From NCBI GenBank assembly GCA_028565635.1, contig JAOXYB010057167.1:1-25351 (forward strand): a stretch of 25,351 nucleotides of DNA, given 5' to 3'. The translations under genes were made by a program, and so were the position numbers. This DNA is from Phoronis ovalis (Eukaryota > Phoronida > Phoronidae). Positions 1-13,000 of this stretch are shown in pieces. The notes beneath the pieces are model-generated. The model searched no databases. It was not told the DNA's origin and saw only the letters and a program-made list of their open reading frames with translations. Numbering within the stretch: the stretch's first letter is position 1; every line of letters starts with the position of its first letter.

Positions 1-1027
1 AGAAGTTTACCGCCTTGCGGAAATTGTACCCTGGGTACACTTCTGTAGTACCCCTTACGACAACGACCCTTTCAGCACTATTTTAGTATTTGTAAAAATC
101 CTCAAAGAATAAGACTAGCTTGACTTGAGGGCATCAAGCTATATTGGTGACTACTATTCTATGTTGCAAGCCATTCGTAACTCGCAACATGTTATTTATA
201 ACTCCAGCGTTCGTGATAACGGCAAAGGACAGGATACAGACGGAGACCAGCAATTGTTAATGTTGTCTGTGCGTGTCCCGACAGTCGGGTCTCGGGAGCT
301 CGGTGTATCAAAATCCTCATCCAAACAGGCTAGTATCCTATGAATCTTGCCATAGAACAAATCGAGAGTATGGTTTAGTGCAATTATGCTTACCAAAAGA
401 TGTGTTCGTTATAGTTTTCGGCATGAAAGTTGTCCTAGTAAGCGGCAACCTGAGACTTCGTATGCCACACTGGGCAACACGAAATACACTCAGCATCGCC
501 ATTTTGCTTACTAAAATACTGTAATTTGATTGGTTACGACCGAATACACATTTGCGGTTGTTAAAAATACTAACGAGTAATTAGATAATTACTACCACAT
601 AAATATGTAGATTGTTAAAAGAAAAAAAATACAGTAAACCTTCGTTAGTGCAAAGTAAAATAGCTGTGACTGTTTATATGCTAATTATTTTTACTCAAAA
701 GAATTTGGTAGTGCATATGTGCATGCGTTTTTTATGTTGATTCTGAAGACTACCACTAGATGTCGTACAATCATTAAGATATCGGGCAGGATAATTTTTT
801 GTGGCATGTAACCAAATTTAATTGTCAGTGCAAGCTCCCCAAAGACTCTTGCGAAAAAACACCCACAGAAAATCCTTTTCTTCGATCCTTCGAGAACAAG
901 AAACATTTCACGAGTGATATATATTTTCTGAATTAGTCATTTTTCTCTTGTGTAAAAAGATCTAAAAATACATTAATATTTGATCATATATTCGTTGCAA
1001 AATAATTAGGGCGGCAAACCTAGATCG
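1..1027. other. Intergenic DNA, no gene recognised
   Basis: The first ~540 bases are visibly less AT-rich than what follows and hold short open frames on both strands (for example 125-343 + and 196-396 -). None has recognisable family motifs or paired splice sites. The remainder is AT-rich with no coding signal. It could be the tail of an unrecognised repeat or gene lying to the left of the window. Confidence 0.5.
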
Positions 1028-1214
1028 GATATTATATCAAACCATTGACATTATATTTTAAACCGAACGATATGATGTCAAACCAAGAATATTATATCGA
1101 TTAAACCAAAGAATATCATATCAAACCAATGACATTATATCAAACCAAAGACATTACATCAAGGGAGTGCCGGGTACCAGTGACATTGCATAAACCAAAT
1201 GATATTATATCATT
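1028..1214. repeat. Degenerate 19-bp minisatellite
   Basis: About nine tandem units with consensus GAYATTATATCAAACCAAW can be read by eye. Units range from about 19 to 24 bp, and the seventh is enlarged by a GC-rich insertion (GGGAGTGCCGGGTACC region, about 1163-1178). The array ends in a partial unit before 1215. The divergence between units indicates an old array rather than a recent expansion. Confidence 0.75.
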
Positions 1215-3480
1215 AAGAGATTCAATTGATAATGTGATTGACTATTCTATACATGCTAATTCTTAATGTTGATAACTAGAATTCTTGCCGTTGCATAAGC
1301 ATGAGTTAGAGTCTAGGGATTAGGGTACATTGGTGTTATGACTTAATTTAAACAATTTGATTCTTGATCATGAATTGCTTGTTTCAAAGCTCAAAAGTAA
1401 TGAATGGACTATAGTCTAATACATACCAAACATTTTGTTTAAACTACAATTCTAAAAAGAGAAATATTATTTTCGAGTCTTAATAACAACAGGATATTTG
1501 AGGTTTTATTTTAAGTTTTAAACAAAATATGGTTAATTCCGCAAAATATCTCTATGAACATAACAAACAAGGTTTAAATTGTGTACAAGAAAAATTGATA
1601 TCCGTCATAACAATTGTGTGGCGTTTTTATTTGACACCAAATCTTAAAGAGGTTAATATATATATTTGGTATGCATGACTAGGATATATAACTCGATATA
1701 TAAGTATATATCACGCGTGACTTTGATAGCGATCTTTATTGAAATTACGCAGTTATCATTCCGGATCGTGCTGTCCTTAGCCTTTATTCTGAACAATGTA
1801 AACTGAAGAACCCGATTTTTTTTGTGCTTGTCAAGAAAAAAAATGCAATCAAACCCTCCCTCAATTCGAAATCCTCTAGGGCCGTCCCCATAATATAATA
1901 TGTTGTACCGCTCAATGTTGCTGCAAAATTTATATTAAAAAAAATAATAAATGTTTCTACTACTGTATAAGTTATCCTGTTGAAATTCATACTGCACACA
2001 GTTGTTCAGTACACGAGTGTCAATCAAATCCGGGAATCAAATTTATGCAAAACGTCTGTGTTTTTACAAATTAAGTGGGATATACATGTAATTCTTACAT
2101 TTGTAATTAATCATGTAACATCTTGTTCCTTGTATTTTAGGCAAATGAACATCAAATGCTAAAAGTGGTCACGTGCTGCAAGAAAAAATGAACTAGGTAA
2201 CCTGGGAAATGAAATTGTTCTAACCAAGAATGACGTGCAGATATTTTGTTAAATGAACACCTCTTGGTTAGTGTAGGCTTCCCTTTTAAATATGCTTACA
2301 TATCATCAGTGGATAAATATAATTTTATTTTAAACTGTTTATTACTGTATTGACGTAGGATATGTAGTTTTTATTAAAAGTATCTAATATTTTGTTTAAT
2401 ATCCAATTATTTTAGATTTTGGACGATTATAAGTTGCGTCCCCTTTGTCCTCAGCACAAAATAAATTAAGGATTGTTAGAATCTAACCGGAAAACTCGCT
2501 GAATGATTCAGATTTTTCGTGAGGGTGGTTTTTCTTTTCTTTAATGAAATGAGTTTGACTATTTGAGTAGAATTAACAAAAGAGACCGTAAGAGAGGCTT
2601 AAGAAAGTATGTACAAACACGCCACTGGGGCAAAAATGTGACTACGAGCATTAGCTATAGGGCCATTTGATTGAACAATACCAAATTCGTGAATTTAATG
2701 TTTGTATCATATATCATATTATGCTTGCAGGTATTTGCAGGTGCGTTAAACCAATGTTTATATTGCTCTTATGTTTTCATTGATGATACTCTCCGCAATT
2801 TGCGTTCAGAAAATATAAGAATACACAATTATGTGACTGCTTCAATGATAAGAAAAACTTTTGTAGAATGAAAAAAAAAACTTTAAACTTTCCGCTCTTC
2901 TATTGTTTGTGAACGTGTACGTTGCAATATTAGGACAACATATATATTGAAGGTCTTAGGTTAACAGTAACCAGCTCAGGTATCTTCAATCGAATGCCGC
3001 GTTTTACGGTAATTGATTGCAAAAACAAAACTGTACAACGAACCTTTTGACTGCCTTTTTTACTGCTAATTCGTTTATTAATTTGTTTGCTGATCGTCAT
3101 TGTGTTTCTATACTTTCTTCTTAGTGTTATTGGGAGTATAACATTTACGCCTTTTCATCTAATTGAAATACGGTGACTATTTTTGAGGGGAAAAGTTTTG
3201 ACTTATTTTTTGTGCAAGTGGATTTTTATAATTTCGTTGGCTTTTCTAAGTGAACAGCATTTTTACTTATCTATATGATACTAACTATATTAGACCACTT
3301 CAAGACAGTCTGACAAAAAGTTTAATCACAATTTTTAGCTCAAGAGACAAATCCTCATATAACACTTATATCATATATTCAGTATGTGCGCTTGTTTCCT
3401 TTAAAACCAGTCTTACGCCCTTAAAACCTGGCTATAAACGTTTAAAAAGCATAAACAGAACAATTATAAGTAATGAATTC

Positions 3481-3570
3481 GATTTATATTTTAATCACAA
3501 TTTAAACTAACAATATTAAAATAGAACCTATAACAGTATAAAGAAAATCATTTTAAACTTATGCAACTGT
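3481..3570 (+). repeat. Dispersed repeat copy A
   Basis: This AT-rich segment aligns by eye in the same orientation with 17764-17850 in NOTUM intron 10. Shared blocks include TATTTTAATCA, then AATCATTTT and ACTTATGCAA in the same order and at similar spacing. It looks like a fragment of an interspersed element of unknown class. No ends, terminal repeats or target duplications could be defined. Confidence 0.5.
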
Positions 3571-5825
3571 ACTCGTTTGTGATAAGTGGCCATATTTTAA
3601 TAAAAACTTGTTTTATTTCTTATAAAATGTTTGGCATATTATTATATATTCCCAATGTTTAAACATTTGATTCAGTTAGTAAAATTAGAAAATATAGCCC
3701 ATTGCGTCAAAGGATTATTTAGTCAGCAGATTCGTCTACTGTTTCACTTTTATGTCTAATAACAATTATATTTTCAATTTTCATAAATACTTCTGAAGTT
3801 GACAAAGTATACGCGACATACGTGTTTTCTATTATGTTGGCTCCAACTACAAATTAGCGGGTAAACAATAAGTCAGTATAAATTTACGTTTTTCCAAACA
3901 TTAAATATCATAACCCTAGCCGAAAATTGACCATCATGAAGATCAAAGAGGCGACAATAGTATACTATTCTAAGGTTTGAAAGCCAAGCTTTAGGCACGG
4001 TTTCCTAATAAAATTGGAATGAAATTGTTCCCTTTTGAAGTGGGAGAAAACTTCTTGTTTTATCAAATTGAAACAATTGGTTAACAGTGAGAGCAACCGA
4101 CTTCAAAAGTGATTTTAATTTATCTAAGTCAGCCTTTTGATGGAACAGATTCTTAGTTACTCCAACATCTGTTTGGAGTTAAGTATGCTAGAGAGTTTTC
4201 TCATACAGTCCTCTCTGTGTTGGTTACGGTCTTCTGTGTTATTGCACGGCGATTAATTCGAAAATTAATCCACACATCTTGTTATTGGATTTTTCCACCG
4301 CTGGCGAATCTTTTATTTTTAGTACGCTGCTGTGTAATAGTGAAAAGTGCATAAAACGTTGCTGGACAGGTTATATGGAACGCGCCAAAAAAGAGTTGCT
4401 ACGCTACGCGTTCACCTGCATCTATTTCTTATCCCATTGACACGTTGGTGCGAGTGTGACTATTTTTCAGCTTATACGCTTAAGTGTTATGAGTATTTGC
4501 ATGTGTTTGATGTTACCGCCAAATCAAAATAGCCAATGATTACAGTGTAAACTTGTTTGGCATAACAATCCCGGATTAAGTATTAAAGGATGAAGATATA
4601 GCGTTCGGGAGCCTTACCGAACCATGCACGCATATCGGAAACACATCAACATTCACACCGAGTTGAATGAGATTAGGGATAAAACCTCTACTTAGAGTAA
4701 TCGCTTCTTTTGATGATTAAGTACTAATTGACTGTATTAAGATCTGGATTAAGTGTTCTATAGCTAAACAATAGGGTTCTCAGTGCTAAACAGAAGATTT
4801 GAGAAATCGTACACTTTGCATTTCTCATTACAACGTTTGAAATATACTTGATAATGACAATGGAGTATTAGTTTAAGAACACGCATTTCTCATTCGTCTT
4901 GGATTACATGGACCTTCTTTTCCAGGGATATCCACGGACTATTTTGAGAATATCAGTTTCATAAGAAAGGAACACTGTTTTGCGAATTAAAATCTGATTG
5001 GACCAAAGTCTAGGAGCTAGTAATTTGGTGTACTGTAAAGAAAAAGCATGAGTGGTTGATTTTTGTAAATACTGAATATTTCTCTGATTGTTATAACCGC
5101 ATTGGAATTTGGGAGTAAGTCTCAAGCTACACAATTTAAGGTAAGACGCTTCTGTTTACAAGATGTAAGAAAAAAGAACTTATAATAGGAAAATGTTTTA
5201 GATTCTCGTGAAACAGTGTCATTTACAAAACCGAAGGAACTGAGATAAATGTCACAAGTAAAATGGTCCCCCGATGGTTTGCCTTACTCTAAACCAGGAT
5301 TCTAAAAATAAGAAATTTAGGAAATACAGATTAATGAACAAAAATTGTACATAGCATTCGCTATATTTCATATTTAAAAATCACTGTTATTGAAATTAAA
5401 ACAAAACTGATTTTAGGGATCACAGTTTAGACAAAATCCTAAAGTCCTTCGTTAGAGAATATTTTAGTAATAGCTTCACAGTGATCATGAGTAAGTTGTG
5501 TTTCGTTTGGCGAGGCTACCGTTCTTAGTTCATACTGGAAGGGTCAAACCGTCCGTCAGAGTCCTAAATTTAATTTCTACATGTACACTAGCATCTGGTC
5601 AAGTTATATCTGATACCACATGCAAAGTTTACCCAGGGCGATAAAATAATGAAGTAAAAAGGTGAACAAATTCATTGAAATATCAATTATTTTTATCTCA
5701 AAGGCCTGACAAATTATTTAAAGTCAATAAGTCGGTTGAAATCAAAGAAAATAGTATTTGGAAATGAGAAATGTGAAATACTTAAAATATCGAAAATAAC
5801 GGTTAATTACAATGTCTAAAAATAA

Positions 5826-5894
5826 GTTCATATTACGTGTGTACTTTTTCTGGGGTGTTTGTTCATATAACGTGTGTATACTTTGGGGTGTTGG
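5826..5894. repeat. Two-copy tandem duplication, ~35 bp
   Basis: Copies at 5826-5860 and 5861-5894 both begin GTTCATAT and share ACGTGTGTA...CTTT...GGGGTGTT with a few substitutions and small indels. There is no coding content. It is a simple local duplication. Confidence 0.7.
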
Positions 5895-8053
5895 TTCCGC
5901 TATCTTTATTAGCACATAAGAATTGGTATCAGCTCAGCAGCTCAGGTTCTAAAAATATTTTTTATTGAATTAACAGGAAATCAAAGAAAATATCACCAGA
6001 ATTAATAGATTTTTAATTATAAGTGTTTCCTTTTATAATCTCAAAGTTAATATGTCATTTCGATCATACACGTAACACAATTACTATAACAAATTGTATT
6101 TATGGTTAGAAGATCTACAATCCATGTAAAATGTGAAATCCATATGTCCACACATTCATATGCCCGGTGCACACCAGGGCATAGGAATGACAGGGGGTGG
6201 ATCCACTGTACGCCGCATTTCTTTTATACCTCAGAACTTATATTAGGCCCTATGTTCTGAATGGCTTATTATGATTAACGACGTCTATCGTATTGACGTA
6301 AAAAATATAAAAAATGCTCGGTAAAAGCATAGTGACGTATCTTGTAGCTATTAGACAGACCCTAAATATTCCTGGAACCATCATCAAGGACTGAAATATT
6401 TGTAGAATGCATGGTAGAATACTCAAATTGACCTAGAAAGTGGAATGAACCCAGGGAATAAACAATTTAATTGCTGTTACATAAGCATTAGGTAATCAGT
6501 ACATTATGCTATAATTGATTATCAACAATAAAGAAACCGCAAGACAAATTTAACCTCTCAAAACATTGACCACCCCGTGACCTGCAACTAAACAAGTAAA
6601 AAAAACTTGAGACTATACGTTTTAGCACAATATATCTCAAGGTTTGCGAAAATAAAACTTTTTAGCATTTTGGCTATATTCAGTGTTTCATGTGTATTAT
6701 CAATCGAACAGAACTCCGTAATGACTAAAACGAATAAAACCGCGGCAATCCGGAGCTTCAGTTTTAAAGCCGATTTTTTATAAAAGGGGTTGTACTTGCA
6801 AGTATGACGAAGCAGCAGTCAGATGATATTTTAAGTCCGTTTCCGCTGTTGGCGTCAATTTTTTTTTTATTCGATCAGTAAATATAGGATCAAGTTGTAC
6901 TGTTTGAAATTGGGTGTAAATACTAAAGAACGCGGTCGTGACCATAGCCACGATCCAAAAGCTCGCATAACAGATCAGCAAACATTTAGCTAGGCAAAAT
7001 ACCTAAAGATTAGGGATTCTAATGATAGAATATACATTTGCGATAAAGGAGAACGCATGTACCGGTAATAGGCAATTTTCCAAATGGTCAATTGTGGTGA
7101 TCGAACAACAACAATACGCATATTAGTAAACGATTGTACTCAAGAAATAATTCGTCTATTTGGTTTCTGGCAATGTGAACTGGGGAATTATAGTAGTTAA
7201 CAGTGGACACCGGCCATAATTAGAATACAATACTCTGAAATAACCCACGTTGTAATCCTATTCAAGAATGTGTTAGTACTCAATGAAGCACACACCCGTT
7301 TATTTAATTTGTATTCATTAAACTATCAAAAAATGAAATACAAAACCACCATTGACCAAAAACACTTTGATCTTCAAAAATTAATTCTGTCAAATGAGCG
7401 CAAATAAACAATTCTTTTGAAAGGAGATTGTGTTTAATTGGTAACCTGTTGACAAGACATGTTTTAATATAGTGCAACAAAAGGATGGACGAGAAGTACA
7501 CAAAAGAAATTATATGGTTAGTTAAGCCTATAAGATGATCATTTTCTTCCTAAGCAGGAAGTGTTTTACCGTGGGCAATATTTTGAACCTATAAAACAAA
7601 AGCGCGGTCAGTAAAAAAGAACAAATTTCATATTCGTTGATAACGTTCCAGGGAATAACGTTGCCGGTGACATTTACTCGTAATATTCCGGAATATTTGT
7701 GAAAGCTGCGATATATTGCTGATACCCTCCGGCTTTGCACGTGTTTCATCTGAAGTGTTTTTCAAACGCGACTTTCTTTAAAAACACCTGCATTTGGTAA
7801 GTGATCTACTACTAGTTAGTTACTTTACCAGCTACCTCCATTTTACACGTGATTTTATAGATATTAAGTGTTTTGTTTTGAAACATCTGCATTTGGTGTA
7901 CATTTAGTAAGTTCCGAAACTGAATCGATATCCGCTATGTTTTACTTTTGCACGTGTTTATGTCGAGAAAAAAATGTTATCAAGCCGAATTTAAATTGAG
8001 AAAACTGAATTTCGATTGAGAAAACCAGAAATCGAAACAAAAGCTAGAAATTA

Positions 8054-8077
8054 TAGAGCACGCGGTACCGCGCTCTA
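8054..8077. repeat. GC-rich imperfect palindrome
   Basis: A perfect 12-bp core, CGCGGTACCGCG, is extended by TAGAG on the left and CTCTA on the right. The left arm carries two extra bases (CA). Apart from that bulge, the arms pair over 11 bp. It stands out as GC-rich within AT-rich DNA. It could be a cruciform or hairpin remnant of a mobile element, but no flanking terminal repeats were found. Confidence 0.6.
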
Positions 8078-9827
8078 CTAGACCATGTTATTTTTCAATT
8101 AGACTGAAGAGTTTCTTGTGTGATTTTAAACTCCCCAAGGCATACAGCACTTGACGATATCTATGGTTATATATCCAAGCTATGCATTTTTGGACATCAA
8201 AGATATATAAAACTCTTTCATTAAAAAAACCTTCGTATTAATTATGCTGGGGTAATTAAGCCAATTATAAACAAGAAAAGACACCGACACAGTGGGATAA
8301 AATATTAGTGCTCAGCGTACAAAATATTCCACATTCTTCATGTAAAAGCAAAAAATATCCGCAGGAAAAACAGTCATTTTAATTCATAACAAGTAAACAA
8401 TAGGAAAATTCCTTCTTTGATGATCCAAAAAGGGAAGGCGGAGAAAAGAGAATCTCCATATGTTTTTGTTTTAAATAATTTTAGGTAGTGTCACTGAATA
8501 AGCACTAATGATTGCTGTGGCTTCGAGATTCTACTTCGCTGGCGTTTTATAAATAACTTACTACGCATGCATATCGGATGCATTTTTTATGTAGCGATTT
8601 CGAAACCCGTGGTGAGATTTAGAATAGATTGCCTTATAAAAGAAAACTTAAATATGATAGGTTAGAACGTTAGATTACTAATAGGTTTCTACTTAAAGTT
8701 ACCTTTACTTATAGTCAAACACAGCAAGTATTGACTTCAGTGGACAACTAAATCCGAAGAGGAGAAGTTGGGCTTAAGGACAACTTACAGACAGATGACA
8801 TACACGTGAATAATTGTACAAGAAAAAAATGCGGACGATAAAAGAAATACACAGGTAATTTTCTTCTTTTTTTTTGCTATATCGTCTGTATTCATTTATT
8901 TTTAAAAAAATCAGATTTATCCGAAAATATATTTTTAAAAAGTATGGCAGTTCTAAATGTTAAATCACTTTAATTTCAAAAAAGTTGCGATGCCGTTGAC
9001 TATATGCTTACTGGATACACGTTTCTGCTAAGCAAACAAGAAATGTGGAAAAGTTATCCCGCGGGATAAAGTACTGGTCATCCTATGCAAATATTTAGAA
9101 ATTAACATGCCACCGATCAGCAATTATAAAAATCAGATGACCGATTTATTTCATCCAATGAAAGAGTAAAAGATATGATATCTGAAGAAATAATAGATGC
9201 TACAGAGAGTATGACGCGAGTGTAGACTTGTAGTAGATACCCTAATTAACGAATCTTTTGATGTAACCATTATTTGACCGACACATTTGATATTGCTAAG
9301 GTTTTGTATTTTACGCTGAATGCACCTAAAAAACTGATAGAGTATCGTCTGCAGCTATATATATATATAAACTAAGTGCAACAAAAAATTGTGTTGCTGC
9401 TTTTCGTCATGTTTCAACGATTGGTTGAAAATATTATCTATTTATTAGGTGATCAAACTTACTAATTATATTTACGAACAGGTAATTATTCAGACAAAAT
9501 TCACATTCTACTGCTCAGTCAACTTTAAAAGAATTTACTCACACAAATACCGCATTCCCTGTACATTGTTTGAAATTTGCGTGTAGTACTTTAAGTTCAG
9601 GCGATATACATGAATCAGTGCCGGAATGTAAGTCTTATTAAATCAGTATAAAAATGGATATTTACTCTCATGCAACAGGGCGCGACACTAGCATCCTAAA
9701 ACTTGTTGCGAATTGCAATTTTATTCTTAATTATTTATGAATATGGAAGAAGGATGCTAAAGTAGTTATGTTGTGATTTGTAATTGTTTTGCAAGACACT
9801 ACTGATTTGTTATTCAGAAATTCAACG

Positions 9828-10093
9828 ATGATGATCTTCCTCCAGAGTTTATTCGTTGCTTGGAGACTGGTTACCTTGGTAGCAGCACTTCCAGCGACAG
9901 AGGTTGACAACAGAGAGGACATTCTTTTGGACGTAGAGGAGTTATCTAAATTCGGGGATACCGACAAAAGTTTGGCCGAAATAAGAAGATTGGCAGTATC
10001 ATTACATGGTTGTGGAGTAAAAGAAATCCCGGATTTGAAAAGAGTTGAATTAAAGAATAAAACAGTAACATGTAATGATGGCTCTCCTGCAGG
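9828..10093 (+). CDS. NOTUM: NOTUM coding exon 1: signal peptide and N-terminal region
   Basis: Encodes residues 1-88 plus two bases of Gly89. Residues 1-22 form a hydrophobic signal peptide (MMIFLQSLFVAWRLVTLVAA), followed by an acidic, poorly conserved stretch. NKT at 77-79 is an N-glycosylation sequon placed like human N96, just before VTCNDGSPAG. The donor is GG|GTAAGT. A potential acceptor (TTATTCAG, ending 9817) just upstream of the ATG means the 5' UTR could be spliced. Confidence 0.92.
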
Positions 10094-13000
10094 GTAAGTG
10101 ACTTTTTAAAACATTAACACCTCGTTTGACCATAAAGCGTTTCAGACTGATTAGCTGTTTATTAGGTTACCGATAAATTGCTTTTATATGGTCTAGTCAA
10201 ACAGGGGTAAAACAAACTTAGATACAGCTTCTTCATTCAGGTATTTCATTAGACAAGTAACATTTGTTTTTCTACATTGTAACTTCGGTCCTTAAATTCA
10301 TGCATCAAAATATATCATATTACAATTTTAATTACAGTGAGATGATTGCTATCTTGCTCATCCCCTATAACATCTTCCGTTTTACTAAATATTTTTTAAT
10401 GTCTCCGTAATTAACTCGGCTAAATGCATATATTTTTAGACGAAGCTACAAGTATTTTGGGCGAAAGTGTAGTCTTAAACTTATTTTCGATTTCAGTAAC
10501 CATAACAACGAAATATGTTGTTTTTTTTACTTGTAGTAATAATATTGCTATAGAAATAAAAAAGCGAGCAAATAATTTGATGATAAGTGGTTGAGGGACT
10601 TAAATTGAATTAACTCCGTCTGCTGTGAAAACGATTTTTTGTTTGGAAACGTTTTTTTTCTCGTGGAAACGAGTACAAAACTTATTGTTAAAAATAAAAG
10701 GTTTTTGTGGATACTTCTTGAAATGACAAAACGTGGTTCTTAATTTGTACGAAAGTCGATCTTTCACACGCAGCTCAGTACTTAAATCCGGCACTGTAAA
10801 ATCATGCCTCAGGCATTTATTATCATATTGCAACACCCTTGTTAGCATGTACCAAAAACATTTTAGGAGTTTAGAAATAACATAGATTAATAGCTCGAAT
10901 TAAGACTTCAAAAGAAATCGCTTAAAGACCACCACGTTAAAAAAATAATGTGATAACTTAATTTAGTTATTCGTATCGTTTTTAGCCTGTAGTTCTAAGG
11001 ATAATGACATGATCTTACCAAATGTGTGAAACATTAAGGGATTGGGTAAACACTAAAAGATGGATTAATTAGTAATTATTTACCAACTTCATATTTAACT
11101 ACTATCTTATTCTATTTACTTAATTTCCCATCTGTTGATAGGCCATGGATACTCGGAAATGACGACAAAGTAATTACCACTACAAAGTTTAGAACGGAAC
11201 TATTTTTGATGAGTTAAACGTAAAAAAATAGATCTAATAAGTTGGCACCCCAAATTGTTTAGTTTGTGATTCATGATGACACGATTTTGTGGTTTATAAT
11301 ACTTTCTAAAAAAGTGTGTCAAGTAAAAATATTATTCTTGCCCTTTCTCCCAAATTCACTTTGAGCACCTTATCCGGAAATTCAACGCATTAACACGTAG
11401 GTACACGCTATCTTTGGGGTTCATAAGTGAAAATTGTACCACTCCGTATAATGAGTAACCGTGTAATGAATGTAACCTCTCCACAGACTGTTTTCTTAAA
11501 TTTTTTTTTCTTTTCGTCAGACCCGTCGCTTATTCATTAAATGTATTTTTTTAAATTTGATTGCATTTTCCGGGTGAACGGGAGCAAATACAATTTTTTG
11601 TTATAAACAAATAAAGTAATAATTCGCAAATGAAAAATTAATTTTGACAAAAACACCTACAGTGTAAGGAGGGAGTGGGGGGGGGGGGATAAGAGTTGCA
11701 ATGCACGTATTGCAATGACGTGCAATTAAATATATATTTTTGAGCTTTCATATCTTTTCTACAATATAGTTTTATTTTTGCAGATATTATATTAGAAAAT
11801 CGTACGGCAGTTCAAGATGGATAGTGTTTTTAGAAGGTAAACTGTTTACAAACTTTCTTAGTTAATTGAACCTATGTTATATACAGCGAAAGAATGACAG
11901 TGCAGAAACGCCCGATTTTTTCAACACACCTTTAAGATGAATGTTTTTTTTTCTAATTCAGGGTAATATAATCGATACAATAATAACTTATTGGTACAAT
12001 AGTTTCAGCAATTTATAAAAAAATACCATATTAAAAAAATTCTGTATTTTCAAGATAATATCAATAGATCTTGTTACATCCTCAGAAAAACATTCTTATT
12101 TCTAAAATGTTTGGGAACTTTTTCCAACGCTTATCACAGTTAGTGTCAACAGAAGTTCAATGCGAATTGTTTTTTGCATCTGATATCTACGTGTTTTTTA
12201 TTTAGGCGGATGGTATTGCTTTGATTTAACGAGTTGTCACGCAAGATGGGTGAACAGGAGATCTCTTATGACTTCTAGGATATGGCCGGATACAAGAAAA
12301 GGTAAGGTTTGCTTATTAATGGTCTGTCCCCTGCCCCCTCCGCCATCTTCCATTTATTGAGCACCTGGCAAAATGAAGAGTCGGTAACAGAGTCGATTGG
12401 ACGTTAGAACGTATAACCACGTCCGAACCATATTCTTAAGCTAACATTGGTTCAGTAAAAGATAACATTTCATTTTCGAACCAATGGTTTGTTTCGCGGA
12501 TTTGTTTACCTACATCCTGCAGCCGAGCTAGCGGAAGGTGGATTATTGATTAAGATTCCAACAAATCTCTCACGCTTGTAAGAGATAATTAAGACTGGAT
12601 TATGGTGGAATTTCAGGATCATCTTTTGAGTTGTCCTTTTTGCAGGTTCAGGAATATTATCATGGGATCCAGAGGAAAATCCCAACTTCTTCACGGCAAA
12701 TATGGTGTAAGTATGCTTCATGCTTATAATCTTAACATAGTGCACTCAACCAATCCAATAGCAGTAACCTTCCTCCACCAGTAGGAACATGTTTCCAATT
12801 TCGTGTCCCAAACATCCTAGCATGGCTAGTTACTAACATGTACTTATTCATTCAGTTTAGTCTAATCAGACTCAATTTTCCTCAAGCAGTTACAATTTGT
12901 GAATGTAATATATCCATATATATATGACAGAAGAGAAACAAAATACAGTTGAAATTAGAAATATAATTTTTCAAGAATAAACCTCTTCAAGAACAATTAA

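Larger units (their letters stand above)
1215..9827. other. Long 5' flank of NOTUM, no gene recognised
   Basis: This stretch of about 8.6 kb is AT-rich and contains only short ORFs without family motifs or consistent splice boundaries. It presumably includes the promoter and any untranslated first exon of NOTUM, but no convincing TATA box or start site stands out. Structures in it are a 35-bp tandem duplication (5826-5894), a small hairpin-like sequence near 6162-6182, a GC-rich imperfect palindrome (8054-8077), a dispersed repeat copy (3481-3570) and a short TA run (about 9357-9370). Four CTTTGAT[C/G] matches to the TCF/LEF core also lie here. Confidence 0.5.

Noticed and set aside
125-396. 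Overlapping ORFs of 66-72 residues on both strands at the left end
   Set aside because: No family motif, no paired splice sites, and both strands open equally. Not enough to call a gene.
1028-1214. CRISPR-like array
   Set aside because: Units are contiguous degenerate repeats without unique spacers, and the DNA is animal. It is a minisatellite.
2671-2871. Small ORF with a hydrophobic start and CLYCSY, followed by an A-rich run, resembling a secreted Cys peptide or a retrocopy
   Set aside because: The frame opens on TTG, only two close cysteines are present, there is no Ly6-type Cys pattern, and the A run is short. Probably chance.
7528-7749. 73-residue minus-strand ORF
   Set aside because: No motif, no splice or poly(A) context, and ordinary composition for the flank.
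9789-9827. N-terminal extension of NOTUM starting at TTG
   Set aside because: An in-frame stop lies at 9774-9776 and no ATG precedes 9828. The ATG at 9828 gives a good signal peptide and has A at -3.
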